Positions 18,509 to 26,692 of a stretch of 64,000 nt of DNA are shown here, piece by piece. Position numbers and translations under genes: made by a program. The stretch lies in assembly GCA_026874595.1 (NCBI GenBank), contig JAPPUL010000081.1:322501-386500 (forward strand), in the 5' to 3' direction. This stretch comes from Sipunculus nudus (Eukaryota > Annelida > Sipuncula > Golfingiida > Sipunculidae). The notes beneath the pieces were generated by a model that had not been told where the DNA came from, searched no databases, and saw only the letters and a program-made list of their open reading frames with translations. Numbering within the stretch: position 1 is the stretch's first letter; the number at the start of each line of letters is the position of its first letter.

Positions 18509-19631
18509 ACAAAATAATTATATAGCCTCTCATATGCAAAATATTGACGCATCCGGGATAAGAAAAGTATTTGACCTTAGTAAAAGTCTTACAAATCCTG
18601 TAAACCTAAGCATAGGAGAACCTGACTTTGATGTGCCGGATTTACTTAAAGAATATGCTTATGATGCAATACGTTTGGGACAAAATAAATATACTCTAAC
18701 TGGGGGAATGCCTAAGCTAAAGGATAAATTACTAAATCACATTGCTAAAACTAAATCTGCAAATTGTGAGGATATTATTATAACAAGTGGCGTGTCTGGA
18801 GCTTTGTTTTTAGCTTTGTTTGTAATGCTTGATAAAGGAGATGAGGTTTTAATACCAGATCCATACTTTGTTTCCTACAAACATCTTGTAAATGTTCTTG
18901 GTGCTAAGGCGATATATTTAGACACTTATCCTGACTTTGCCTTAAGTAAGAATGTTTTAGAAGAGAGTGTTAGCCCAAAAACTAAACTCCTAATACTAAA
19001 CTCGCCTGCAAACCCAACTGGTAAAGTATATACTAAAAAAGAACTTGAACTAATTGCAAGTTTTGCTAAAAAGCATAATCTATTTATATTATCAGATGAG
19101 ATATATGAGGACTTTGTATATGATGAAAAACATATATCTATAGCCTCAATCTACAAAAACACACTCATTATGTCCGGATATTCTAAAAGTCTTGCTATGA
19201 CCGGATGGAGACTTGGATATGCTTCTGGCCCAAAAGAAATAATACAAGAGATGACAAAACTACAGCAGTATACATTTGTATGTGCTCCTTCATTTGCACA
19301 AAATGTTTTAATTAAGTCCTTAGATTATCATAATAAAGCAAAAATTGAGGCCTATAGAGAAAAACGTAACATAATTTATGATGGACTTAAAAGTCTTATA
19401 TTAAATAAGCCTGAGGGGGCATTTTATGCTTTTCTTAAGATACCAGACCATTTCAAGTCCGATTATGATTTTTTTAATGCAGCTCTAAAACAAAATCTTT
19501 TACTTATACCCGGAAGTGTATTCTCAGAACAAAACAAATATATTAGAATATCATTTGCAAATGATAACGAAGTCTTAAAAAGAGGCGTTGAGATTATAAA
19601 TAGCTTACAGGACAAAGATATAAGAGCTTAA
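18474..19631 (+). CDS. Class I/II aminotransferase (aspartate-type)
   Basis: A 385-residue PLP enzyme of fold type I. LSIGEPDFDVP near residue 43, NSPANPTGKVYTKKEL near 175, the lysine block GYSKSLAMTGWRLGY near 235 (Schiff-base Lys) and a C-terminal RISFAN (substrate Arg) are visible, as in subgroup I-gamma aspartate aminotransferases. Substrate is inferred. It overlaps the exonuclease gene by 35 bases, and its start lies in the 9-bp repeat with four in-frame ATGs; no Shine-Dalgarno is obvious, so translation may be coupled. Confidence 0.9.
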   Translation: MNQMNQMNQMIKQNNYIASHMQNIDASGIRKVFDLSKSLTNPVNLSIGEPDFDVPDLLKEYAYDAIRLGQNKYTLTGGMPKLKDKLLNHIAKTKSANCEDIIITSGVSGALFLALFVMLDKGDEVLIPDPYFVSYKHLVNVLGAKAIYLDTYPDFALSKNVLEESVSPKTKLLILNSPANPTGKVYTKKELELIASFAKKHNLFILSDEIYEDFVYDEKHISIASIYKNTLIMSGYSKSLAMTGWRLGYASGPKEIIQEMTKLQQYTFVCAPSFAQNVLIKSLDYHNKAKIEAYREKRNIIYDGLKSLILNKPEGAFYAFLKIPDHFKSDYDFFNAALKQNLLLIPGSVFSEQNKYIRISFANDNEVLKRGVEIINSLQDKDIRA

Positions 19632-19778
19632 GAGAATCTAAGAGGATAAAATGGTTAAAAAGAGAATGTATACTACTTGCCAAGTTAATTTATTATATTA
19701 AACATAAATTTAAATAAAAAAAACCTAACCTGTTGCAAAATATCAAAAAGTAATAGGATATGATAGAATGGAGGATAA

Positions 19779-20369
19779 ATGGCTATAACATTACCTGATT
19801 TACCATATGACAAAAGCGGCCTTGAACCATATATTTCGGCAAAGACGCTAGATTTTCATTATGGCAAACATCATAATGCATACGTAACAAACCTAAATAA
19901 GCTACTTGAAGGCAATCCGCTTGAAGGACAGTCCCTTGAAAATATAATACAAAAGACTGCAAATAATCCATCTTCTGTTGGCATATTTAATAATGCTGCA
20001 CAAGTATGGAATCATACTTTTTATTGGAAGTGCATGAAACAAAATGGCGGTGGCAATCCGACTGGAGTACTTGCAGATAAGATAAAAGCAGATTTTGGCA
20101 GCCTTGATGAATTTGCAAGTCAGTTTAAGAATGCTGGGGCAACTCAATTTGGCTCAGGCTGGGCTTGGCTTGTAAGTGAGGGAGGCAAATTAAAGATAGT
20201 TAAAACGGCAAATGCTGATCTGCCAATGGCACACGGTCAAAAGGCTTTGCTCACTATGGATGTTTGGGAACATGCTTATTATTTGGACTATCAAAATAGG
20301 AGACCTGATTATATTTCAACATTCGTTGAAAAGCTAGTTAATTGGGACTTTGTGGCATCAAATCTATAA
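19779..20369 (+). CDS. sodB: Iron/manganese superoxide dismutase
   Basis: A 196-residue enzyme that dismutes superoxide. Metal ligands are placed as expected: His in LDFHYGKHHNAYV, His in VWNHTFYW, and Asp/His in MDVWEHAYYLDYQN. FGSGWAWLV and the AAQVWNHTFYW form (Gln in the first half) favour an iron enzyme of the SodB type. ATG at 19779 behind GGAGG. No signal peptide, so cytoplasmic. Confidence 0.95.
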   Translation: MAITLPDLPYDKSGLEPYISAKTLDFHYGKHHNAYVTNLNKLLEGNPLEGQSLENIIQKTANNPSSVGIFNNAAQVWNHTFYWKCMKQNGGGNPTGVLADKIKADFGSLDEFASQFKNAGATQFGSGWAWLVSEGGKLKIVKTANADLPMAHGQKALLTMDVWEHAYYLDYQNRRPDYISTFVEKLVNWDFVASNL

Positions 20370-20381
20370 GTTAGACTAAGG

Positions 20382-20433
20382 CTATGGGCTTTTTATTATC
20401 TTTGTTATTAGACAATTATATTAAAGCCCATAG
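20382..20433 (+). terminator. Inverted repeat after sodB
   Basis: CTATGGGCTTT (20382-20392) and AAAGCCCATAG (20423-20433) are perfect complements separated by 30 bases. The first arm is followed by a short T run. The long loop is unusual; a terminator or 3' stabilising stem is my best guess. Confidence 0.45.
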
Positions 20434-20488
20434 ATTTAATATATAAACTTCTTAAATAAACTTCTTTATTTAAAAAAAAAAGCACTAT

Positions 20489-20562
20489 CGTGCCTAAGAG
20501 GATTTGAACCTCCGACCTTTGGAACCGCAATCCAACGCTCTATCCAGCTGAGCTATAGGCAC
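20489..20562 (-). tRNA. tRNA-Arg (GCG)
   Basis: Reverse strand. Acceptor GTGCCTA pairs with TAGGCAC, anticodon stem TTGGA with TCCAA around loop TTGCGGT, giving anticodon GCG (codons CGC/CGU). T stem GGAGG/CCTCT with one G-T pair; discriminator G. Most bacteria read this box with an ACG anticodon edited to inosine, so GCG is unusual. Confidence 0.93.
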
Positions 20563-20893
20563 ATTTTAGTTAGTGTTACTCTTTTTTACTATCCTTCTTG
20601 GAAAACAATAAAACCTAATTTAAATATAAAGTATATTAAAGTCAAGAATTGATGTTTGGAATTGATATTTGTTTGAATAGAGACTTATAACATATTACTT
20701 ATCCCTTTATTTATTCCTTTATTAGCAATATCCAGAAAAAGGATAATAGGCACTTCAATTAGAAACTTATCTATAATTTGATTTTCAAGTTATAGTTACG
20801 ATAATATATTTTAGCAATATTTACATTATTTTTTTTAAAGAATCTGTGTTACAATATATACTGAATAACAATTTTGGAACCTTTAACTTAACA

Positions 20894-21424
20894 ATGTCAA
20901 AGCTACTTATTATAATATCTATTACAGCATCTATTTTCTCTACTGCTTATTGTAAGTTAACTGAAGTACACTTTAACTTGAATGTTAAAAGTACTCATTT
21001 TACTAATGACGAAGGTTTTATAAATAAAGACTATCTTTCTGTTGATCTTGGCGGGCTTGAAGAGTCCCCTCCCCTAACTTGGGAAAATGTACCCGAGGAA
21101 ACTATAGAATTAGTTATAATTATGCAATCTAAAGAATACCCTGACAAAGCGCTCTGGTTTATTAGAGGTATTCCTCCTGATACTAAAGGTATTAGCAAAG
21201 GTGGTGATATTCCCGGCGCTACCACTGTATGGAAATATACAGGCCCGAACCCAGATAAAAATAAAGACCCAGCTACACCTAAAACATATACATACACCAT
21301 TTATGTCTACGCACTCCCTCAGGCAACTCCTAATCCTCCACCCTCTACACAGCAAATTAAAGAAGCTTTAGAGGAAGATGCTCTTGCTTCCGGCTCTATT
21401 ACAGGTAAACACATTATGTATTGA
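20894..21424 (+). CDS. Secreted PEBP/YbhB-family protein
   Basis: About 176 residues from ATG 20894 (the frame opens at 20846). A hydrophobic leader (KLLIIISITASIFSTAYC) suggests export. The mature part matches the phosphatidylethanolamine-binding YbhB/YbcL family: a PPLTWENVP-type block and a conserved WFIRGIP segment (family usually has H in place of F or R nearby), then VWKYTGPNPD. Cellular role in bacteria is unclear. Its last 110 bases and the sequence after it are repeated three more times downstream. Confidence 0.75.
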   Translation: MSKLLIIISITASIFSTAYCKLTEVHFNLNVKSTHFTNDEGFINKDYLSVDLGGLEESPPLTWENVPEETIELVIIMQSKEYPDKALWFIRGIPPDTKGISKGGDIPGATTVWKYTGPNPDKNKDPATPKTYTYTIYVYALPQATPNPPPSTQQIKEALEEDALASGSITGKHIMY

Positions 21425-22421
21425 TAAGATATTTATTATTTGATATTTATTATTTGATATTTATTATTTATTTAAATCTTTTGTAATTATCTTGTGTGTT
21501 TCTTTGTACATATTTTGTAGCACTTTTAATATCTTTGGGTTTTGTTCGACGTAATGTTTTGTAATGTTTTGTAATGTTTTGTAATAAATACAAGTTTATA
21601 AATACTCATTTTGCAAACTAGTTTATTGCTATTCTCGTGTTAGCGTTTATTCACTCCCTCAGGCAACTCCTAATCCTCCACCCTCTACACAGCAAATTAA
21701 AGAAGCTTTAGAGGAAAATGCTCTTGCTTCCGGCTCTATTACAGGTAAACACATTATGCATTGATAAGATATTTATCATTTGATATTTATCATTTGATAT
21801 TTATTATTTATTTAAATCTTTTGTAATTATCTTGTGTGTTTCTTTGTACATATTTTGTAGCACTTTTAATATCTTTGGGTTTTGTTCGACGTAATGTTTT
21901 GTAATGTTTTGTAATAAATACAAGTTTATAACTACTCATTTTGCAAACTAGTTTATTGCCATTCTCGTGTTAGCGTTTATTCACTCCCTCAGGCAACTCC
22001 TAATCCCTCATCCCCTACACAGCAAATTAAAGAAGCTTTAGAGGAAAATGCTCTTGCTTCCGGCTCTATTACAGGTAAACACATTATGCATTGATAAGAT
22101 ATTTATCATTTGATATTTATTATTTATTTAAATCTTTTGTAATTATCTTGCCCATTTCTTTGTATATATCTTGTAGCACTTTTAATATCTTTGGGTTTTG
22201 TTCGACGTAATGTTTTGTAATGTTTTGTAATAAATACAAGTTTATAAATACTCATTTTGCAAACTAGTTTATTGCTATTCTCGTGTTAGCGTTTATTCAC
22301 TCCCTCAGGTAACTCCTAATCCTCCACCCTCTACACAGCAAATTAAAGAAGCTTTAGAGGAAGATGCTCTTTCTTCCGGCTCTATTACAGGTAAACACAT
22401 TATGTATTGATAAGATATTTA
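21312..22421 (+). repeat. Four-copy tandem repeat of the PEBP gene 3' end
   Basis: Units begin at 21312, 21652, 21982 and 22298 (spacing about 340, 330, 316). Each starts with CACTCCCTCAGG, carries the last 37 or so codons of the PEBP gene up to TATTGATAAG (TGA stop), then its 3' flank. Unit length varies because internal repeats (GATATTTATTATT and GTAATGTTTT) differ in copy number. Only the first unit is joined to a full gene. The units differ at a few bases, so the duplication is fairly recent. Confidence 0.93.
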
Positions 22422-22607
22422 CCTTAGAGGAGAAGCAATGTCAGAGGGAAAGTAGTTTAAACTGTAATCAAGGCTTTTGTATTAAGCATCACAAGTCTTT
22501 TTTAAATAAAAAAATAGAAATATACATATTACATATTGATTTATTGCAAGTCTTGTGTTATTGTTGTAGGAAAATTAAATTTAATAAAACTTAATTGGAG
22601 GTTTTTC

Positions 22608-23186
22608 ATGAAAAACTTAATGACAATATTTTCAGTTGTCGTTCTTTTTGCTTTTGCTATGACGACTATTGGATGTGATAAGAAGAAAGAGGGAACAACG
22701 CTTACGGTTACAGTTGCTCCGACCAACCATGTTGGAAGCGATGCAAAACTTGATGTAGATAAGATAAAAACCGCAGAGACTAAGGTTACGGTTAAACTTG
22801 GAAGTAAGCAAAATGTTGCCACCTATGTAACTCTTTTGGCTGTTAAAGAATTCGCAGGGGAAGCGACTGTTCAATCAATAGGTACAGGGCAGATAGCTAA
22901 AGACGGAGAAACAGTTGATATAACTGTAGCCATGGGACTGACTGCATGGAAAATAGGTGCTGCGAGTACGGAGGCTACTGCTAAAGATGCAAAGTATGCG
23001 TTTCATGCTCTTGCTACTAATGCAGCGTTTTCGTATACTGCACCATCAACACGCCCTAAAACTTTAGCTGATGCTTGGAATGCAATTCTTGGGTCTGCTA
23101 AAAAAGACAATAAGTCAACTGTTGTAGCTAATAAACAAAGCTTTGCGACATTAACGCAAAAGGAAGCAGCAGCAACAACACAATAA
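22608..23186 (+). CDS. Putative lipoprotein
   Basis: A 192-residue protein. A hydrophobic leader ends in the lipobox MTTIGC, so it is probably lipidated and surface or periplasmic. The rest is Ala/Thr/Lys-rich with no recognised domain. ATG 22608 is behind GGAGG, and a rho-independent terminator follows directly, so it is a single-gene unit. Confidence 0.75.
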   Translation: MKNLMTIFSVVVLFAFAMTTIGCDKKKEGTTLTVTVAPTNHVGSDAKLDVDKIKTAETKVTVKLGSKQNVATYVTLLAVKEFAGEATVQSIGTGQIAKDGETVDITVAMGLTAWKIGAASTEATAKDAKYAFHALATNAAFSYTAPSTRPKTLADAWNAILGSAKKDNKSTVVANKQSFATLTQKEAAATTQ

Positions 23187-23194
23187 CAAAATAG

Positions 23195-23218
23195 CAGTTT
23201 AAACTAAACTGTTTTTTT
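23195..23218 (+). terminator. Rho-independent terminator
   Basis: CAGTTTA, loop AAC, TAAACTG, then seven T. It begins about 9 bases after the lipoprotein stop. Confidence 0.85.
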
Positions 23219-23413
23219 GTATGATTTATAGGAGGTTTTGTCGTCTTGGCATGCCTCCTAATTATTATATAAGTGAAACTAAGCCATTTTCTCGCCTTTT
23301 AATCCCCTCCATTTGCCAGTGCCCTTTTATCAAATCTCATAATTTATTATATCCGCTAAACAAAATAATGTGTTAATACCTTCTAGATTAAACTCAATGG
23401 AGGTATTTTATAA

Positions 23414-23983
23414 ATGAAGAATTCTATATCTATATTTTCGCTTCTGCTGCTTATGGGTGCACTAATAACAACCAGCGGGTGCAACTTAAAGGACCAGTTA
23501 GACGATCTTGTAGGCTCTATACCAGGTATCGACTATCTTAATGTTAGCTCTACTCCTAGTTCCCTTGTTTCAAGCGGAAACCTAGTAAATGAGATAAGAG
23601 GGACTGGATATACCCGTAGTCCGGGATTTGAAATTACGTCAGTTAGCAGCAACAAATACGTAAATGTTGCTCTAGTTAGGGTTACCTCATTTGTATACTT
23701 AGCATACTTGAATAGCGTAGAATCTACTAATCTAACAACTAGCATTCCACAAGCTGATCCAAATCCGACATATGGGGCCTGGAGTGTATTATTAACATCA
23801 AGCCCCGATACAACATATTACATATACATATGGACTACAAAAGAGCCGTATACTGCTTCCAATCCTCCAACACTCTCTACCACTACTGACCCCTCGCAAA
23901 TCTATGATGATTTAACTAAGGGTAAAACAGTGCTTGGGCTGGCTGCTTCTGGAGAAAATAAGTATTACGCTACAGGTAAGTAA
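23414..23983 (+). CDS. Putative lipoprotein, paralogue A
   Basis: A 189-residue protein with leader and lipobox ITTSGC, then a Ser/Thr/Pro-rich extracytoplasmic part with no recognised domain. ATG 23414 is preceded by GGAGG. It is a clear tandem paralogue of the next gene: both share GALITTSGC, the following NQLDDL-like helix, NVSSTPSSLV, NKYVNVALV and a YYIYIWTTKE block. Confidence 0.75.
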   Translation: MKNSISIFSLLLLMGALITTSGCNLKDQLDDLVGSIPGIDYLNVSSTPSSLVSSGNLVNEIRGTGYTRSPGFEITSVSSNKYVNVALVRVTSFVYLAYLNSVESTNLTTSIPQADPNPTYGAWSVLLTSSPDTTYYIYIWTTKEPYTASNPPTLSTTTDPSQIYDDLTKGKTVLGLAASGENKYYATGK

Positions 23984-24034
23984 CAACTATTACTAAAATA
24001 AAGCAACTAAAATAAACCAATGGAGGTATTTTTA

Positions 24035-24610
24035 ATGAGAAACTATATATCTATATTTTTAGCGCTGGTACTTATGGGTGCACTAATAACAACCAGCGGG
24101 TGCGACTTAAAGAACCAGTTAGACGATCTTATAGACTCTATCCCGGATGATACTACTCTTAATGTTAGCTCTACTCCTAGTTCCCTTGTTGAAAACGGAA
24201 ACATAGCAGATGAGATAAGAGGGACTGGTGGTAATACCAAAACTCCAGGATTGGTGATTACATCAACTGAAAACAACAAATATGTAAATGTTGCTCTAGT
24301 TAGTGCTGACAGCTCAACATCTAGTCTTATATACTTGAATAGCGTGCCGTCTACTCTTCTCATACATACTATTACACAGGGTTCTCCAACTGAGAAGATA
24401 CTAGGTACTTGGGGTGTAGCCCTAACTCCAGCTACTGAGCCAACATATTACATATATATATGGACTACTAAAGAGCAATACACTACGGGACCCTCTTTAG
24501 CCAACGCTGGGAGCAACCCTACAGATATCTTTAATGCCTTAACTAAAGATAAAACCGTGCTTGGGGTTGCGTCTTCTGGAGATAATAAATATTACGTTAC
24601 AGGGAAATAA
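24035..24610 (+). CDS. Putative lipoprotein, paralogue B
   Basis: A 191-residue paralogue of the gene 50 bases upstream (frame opens at 24020; ATG 24035 has GGAGG). Lipobox ITTSGC. The leader and first 50 mature residues are nearly identical to paralogue A and the middle is more divergent. Function unknown; the pair looks like a recent duplication. Confidence 0.75.
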   Translation: MRNYISIFLALVLMGALITTSGCDLKNQLDDLIDSIPDDTTLNVSSTPSSLVENGNIADEIRGTGGNTKTPGLVITSTENNKYVNVALVSADSSTSSLIYLNSVPSTLLIHTITQGSPTEKILGTWGVALTPATEPTYYIYIWTTKEQYTTGPSLANAGSNPTDIFNALTKDKTVLGVASSGDNKYYVTGK

Positions 24611-24649
24611 TCACTTAACAGGGTTTAGCTCGCTTTTTATAAAATATAA

Positions 24650-25132
24650 TTAGCGGACTGCCCTCTTCTGCCACGCTTTATATATTTCGTCTGACCAAAA
24701 ACTTTGAAAATAACTTATTACTGCAAGTTCATCAGCCTCGCTTATATCACCTTCAAAACCAGGCATTTTACCACCAAGAGGAACACCTCCTTTACGTATA
24801 GTATCTCTTAGTACTTTGAGCGAATGATGCCACGTGTGTGCTGTCCCGTTTAAAGGTGGCGGCGGATAACTCTTGTCTGCTAACGGCACTCTCCAATCAG
24901 ATGTCCCCTCCCCATTCACATTATGGCAACTTATACAATACTTTTCATAAACCTTCTTACCTTCTGATATTTGAGACTCTGTATACCATCTTTTAACTTC
25001 CTTTGTAGAAACAGATTCCTCTCCTTCTACTTCATTCACAACTGCTTCTCCTTTATCAGACACTATATCCATATATAATAGTATCCCTAATACAATTAAT
25101 GCTATAGCAATTAGAATATAAAATCTTTGCAT
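24650..25132 (-). CDS. Membrane-anchored cytochrome c
   Basis: About 160 residues from ATG 25132. One N-terminal hydrophobic helix anchors it facing the periplasm. A single haem site, CISCH, lies near residue 75, and the distal Met is probably in GKMPGF near 130. This is a class I type c cytochrome, which carries single electrons. It starts 3 bases after the multicopper-oxidase stop, so the two are co-expressed and may be redox partners. Confidence 0.85.
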   Translation of the reverse strand: MQRFYILIAIALIVLGILLYMDIVSDKGEAVVNEVEGEESVSTKEVKRWYTESQISEGKKVYEKYCISCHNVNGEGTSDWRVPLADKSYPPPPLNGTAHTWHHSLKVLRDTIRKGGVPLGGKMPGFEGDISEADELAVISYFQSFWSDEIYKAWQKRAVR

Positions 25133-25134
25133 TT

Positions 25135-26646
25135 TTATACTACCTCTATAAAGCCCATCATTCCAGCTACTTGATGGCTTATTACATGACAATGAAACAT
25201 CCAGCGTCCTATGTTATCAGCCACGAACGCTATATCTGCCTCTCCTTGTCTATTTACTGATATTGTATCTGTCCAATATGGTAGGTTTAGTTTTTTACCA
25301 TTTATTGACAATACTTTAAATGTATGTCCGTGTAAATGTATTGGATGTGGGAAAAATGTGTTGTTCTTTATCTTAAATATATATGTCTTATCCTTACTTA
25401 AGGTGAATAGCGGCTTGATAGAATTTCCATTCTCAAGCATACTCAAATCATTAAGAGCCCAGAAAACTCCATTTGACCTCATGCCGCCTCGCCCTCTCAT
25501 CCCACCACGACCCATCTTCTCACGCAGCCAGCTTGACATTGCTCCACCATTAAGATATATCTCCTTTTCTATTGCTCTTGACAGGTTTGGCTCTTTGAGT
25601 GGATTTTTAGGCAGGCTCTTTGGTATACCCAATAACATCTTAGGCCGATAAGCTGTCCCTTGCCCCTCAAACCTAAACAAATCTACCTCCTCTTTATAGG
25701 CTATATCTACTATCTGCTTTATTGACGACGATTTAGCCTCCGGTATATCTATAACGACATCAAGCCGCATTCCAGGTGCAAGTAGAAATGCATTATACGG
25801 CATGGGGGGAACTGGATGTCCGTCTAGCGCTATTATATTTGTATTATCTTCTAATTCCTTAAATGATGGCGCTATATAACGCCCTGTTGACCCGTTTATT
25901 AACCTAACACGTACTCTTGTATTCGGTTTTAATCTATATAATGGATTATATTTTCCATTTACTGTTATTATGTTACCTAATCGCCCTGAGTGTGATAAGC
26001 TCATCATATTATAAAAATTATCTGCTATCTGCATATCATCTGTTAATAGCCAATCGTTTATAAACAATATTATGTCTTGGTCAACTTCATACCCCTTCTC
26101 CTCAAGCACTATTAAGGGACCCGTTAAGCCTCGGGATAATTGCTCCATTGTATTTGAATGTGTATGGTACCAATAAGTTCCTGCATCAGCTGAGGCATAG
26201 TTATACTCATAATCATCACCATACTTAATACCCACTTGCGTTAAACCAGGTACTCCATCCATTGCGTTAGGTACTCGTATCCCATGCCAATGTACTCCTA
26301 GCTCTTCATTCTTAAGTAAGTTTTTTACATTCATCGTACTCTCCTCACCTTGCCTAAGCACTACCGGTTTACCAAACCCATCCTCCATAAAACTCCATAT
26401 ATTTGTTACTCCCTCCCCTTCTACTAGCTCTACTTTCGTCTCCTGCGCCTCCAACAATATATTACTACCCGCTTTATATCCTATATTATTCGTAGCAATA
26501 TCATCTGTCTCAACACTATCAAAGCCAGGACGCTTCCATAAAAAATCCGCAAACCCTAATGGCGTTAGTAATAATATACCTCCCGCTACCTTTAAAAACT
26601 TTCTCCTATCTACCTTTTTCATTAAGCTTTTTATCTTACTTTCCAA
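25135..26646 (-). CDS. Multicopper oxidase, Tat-type leader
   Basis: A 503-residue three-cupredoxin-domain oxidase of the CueO/CopA/SufI class. The DRRKFLKVAG leader has the twin-arginine pattern, so export is folded via Tat. Copper-binding blocks are complete: HWHG near 120, WYHTHS near 158, HPIHLHGH near 433, and HCHVISHQVAGMM near 485, with type 1 Cys and axial Met. A Met/Gly/Arg-rich loop (GRGGMRGRGGM, about 378-390) resembles the copper-binding inserts of CueO but is short. Likely roles: cuprous oxidase or metal detoxification. TTG start behind AGGAG. Confidence 0.88.
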   Translation of the reverse strand: MESKIKSLMKKVDRRKFLKVAGGILLLTPLGFADFLWKRPGFDSVETDDIATNNIGYKAGSNILLEAQETKVELVEGEGVTNIWSFMEDGFGKPVVLRQGEESTMNVKNLLKNEELGVHWHGIRVPNAMDGVPGLTQVGIKYGDDYEYNYASADAGTYWYHTHSNTMEQLSRGLTGPLIVLEEKGYEVDQDIILFINDWLLTDDMQIADNFYNMMSLSHSGRLGNIITVNGKYNPLYRLKPNTRVRVRLINGSTGRYIAPSFKELEDNTNIIALDGHPVPPMPYNAFLLAPGMRLDVVIDIPEAKSSSIKQIVDIAYKEEVDLFRFEGQGTAYRPKMLLGIPKSLPKNPLKEPNLSRAIEKEIYLNGGAMSSWLREKMGRGGMRGRGGMRSNGVFWALNDLSMLENGNSIKPLFTLSKDKTYIFKIKNNTFFPHPIHLHGHTFKVLSINGKKLNLPYWTDTISVNRQGEADIAFVADNIGRWMFHCHVISHQVAGMMGFIEVV

Positions 26647-26692
26647 TATAATTGACTCCTGTATAATCTTTTAGTATACTTTAATGCACAAC

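Noticed and set aside
19733-19764. Promoter before sodB (TTGCAA and TATGAT)
   Set aside because: The spacing is 20 bases and the -35 match is poor, so it is not reported as a feature.
21312-22421. CRISPR-like array
   Set aside because: Units are over 300 bp, contain coding sequence with a stop, and have no unique spacers.
22364-22594. A 76-codon frame after the PEBP repeats
   Set aside because: It begins inside the last repeat unit, overlaps the lipoprotein leader region, and shows no domain or ribosome site.
23229-23258. Inverted repeat TAGGAGG/CCTCCTA after the first lipoprotein
   Set aside because: Short arms with an 18-base loop and no T run; the strong terminator just before it already explains the transcript end.
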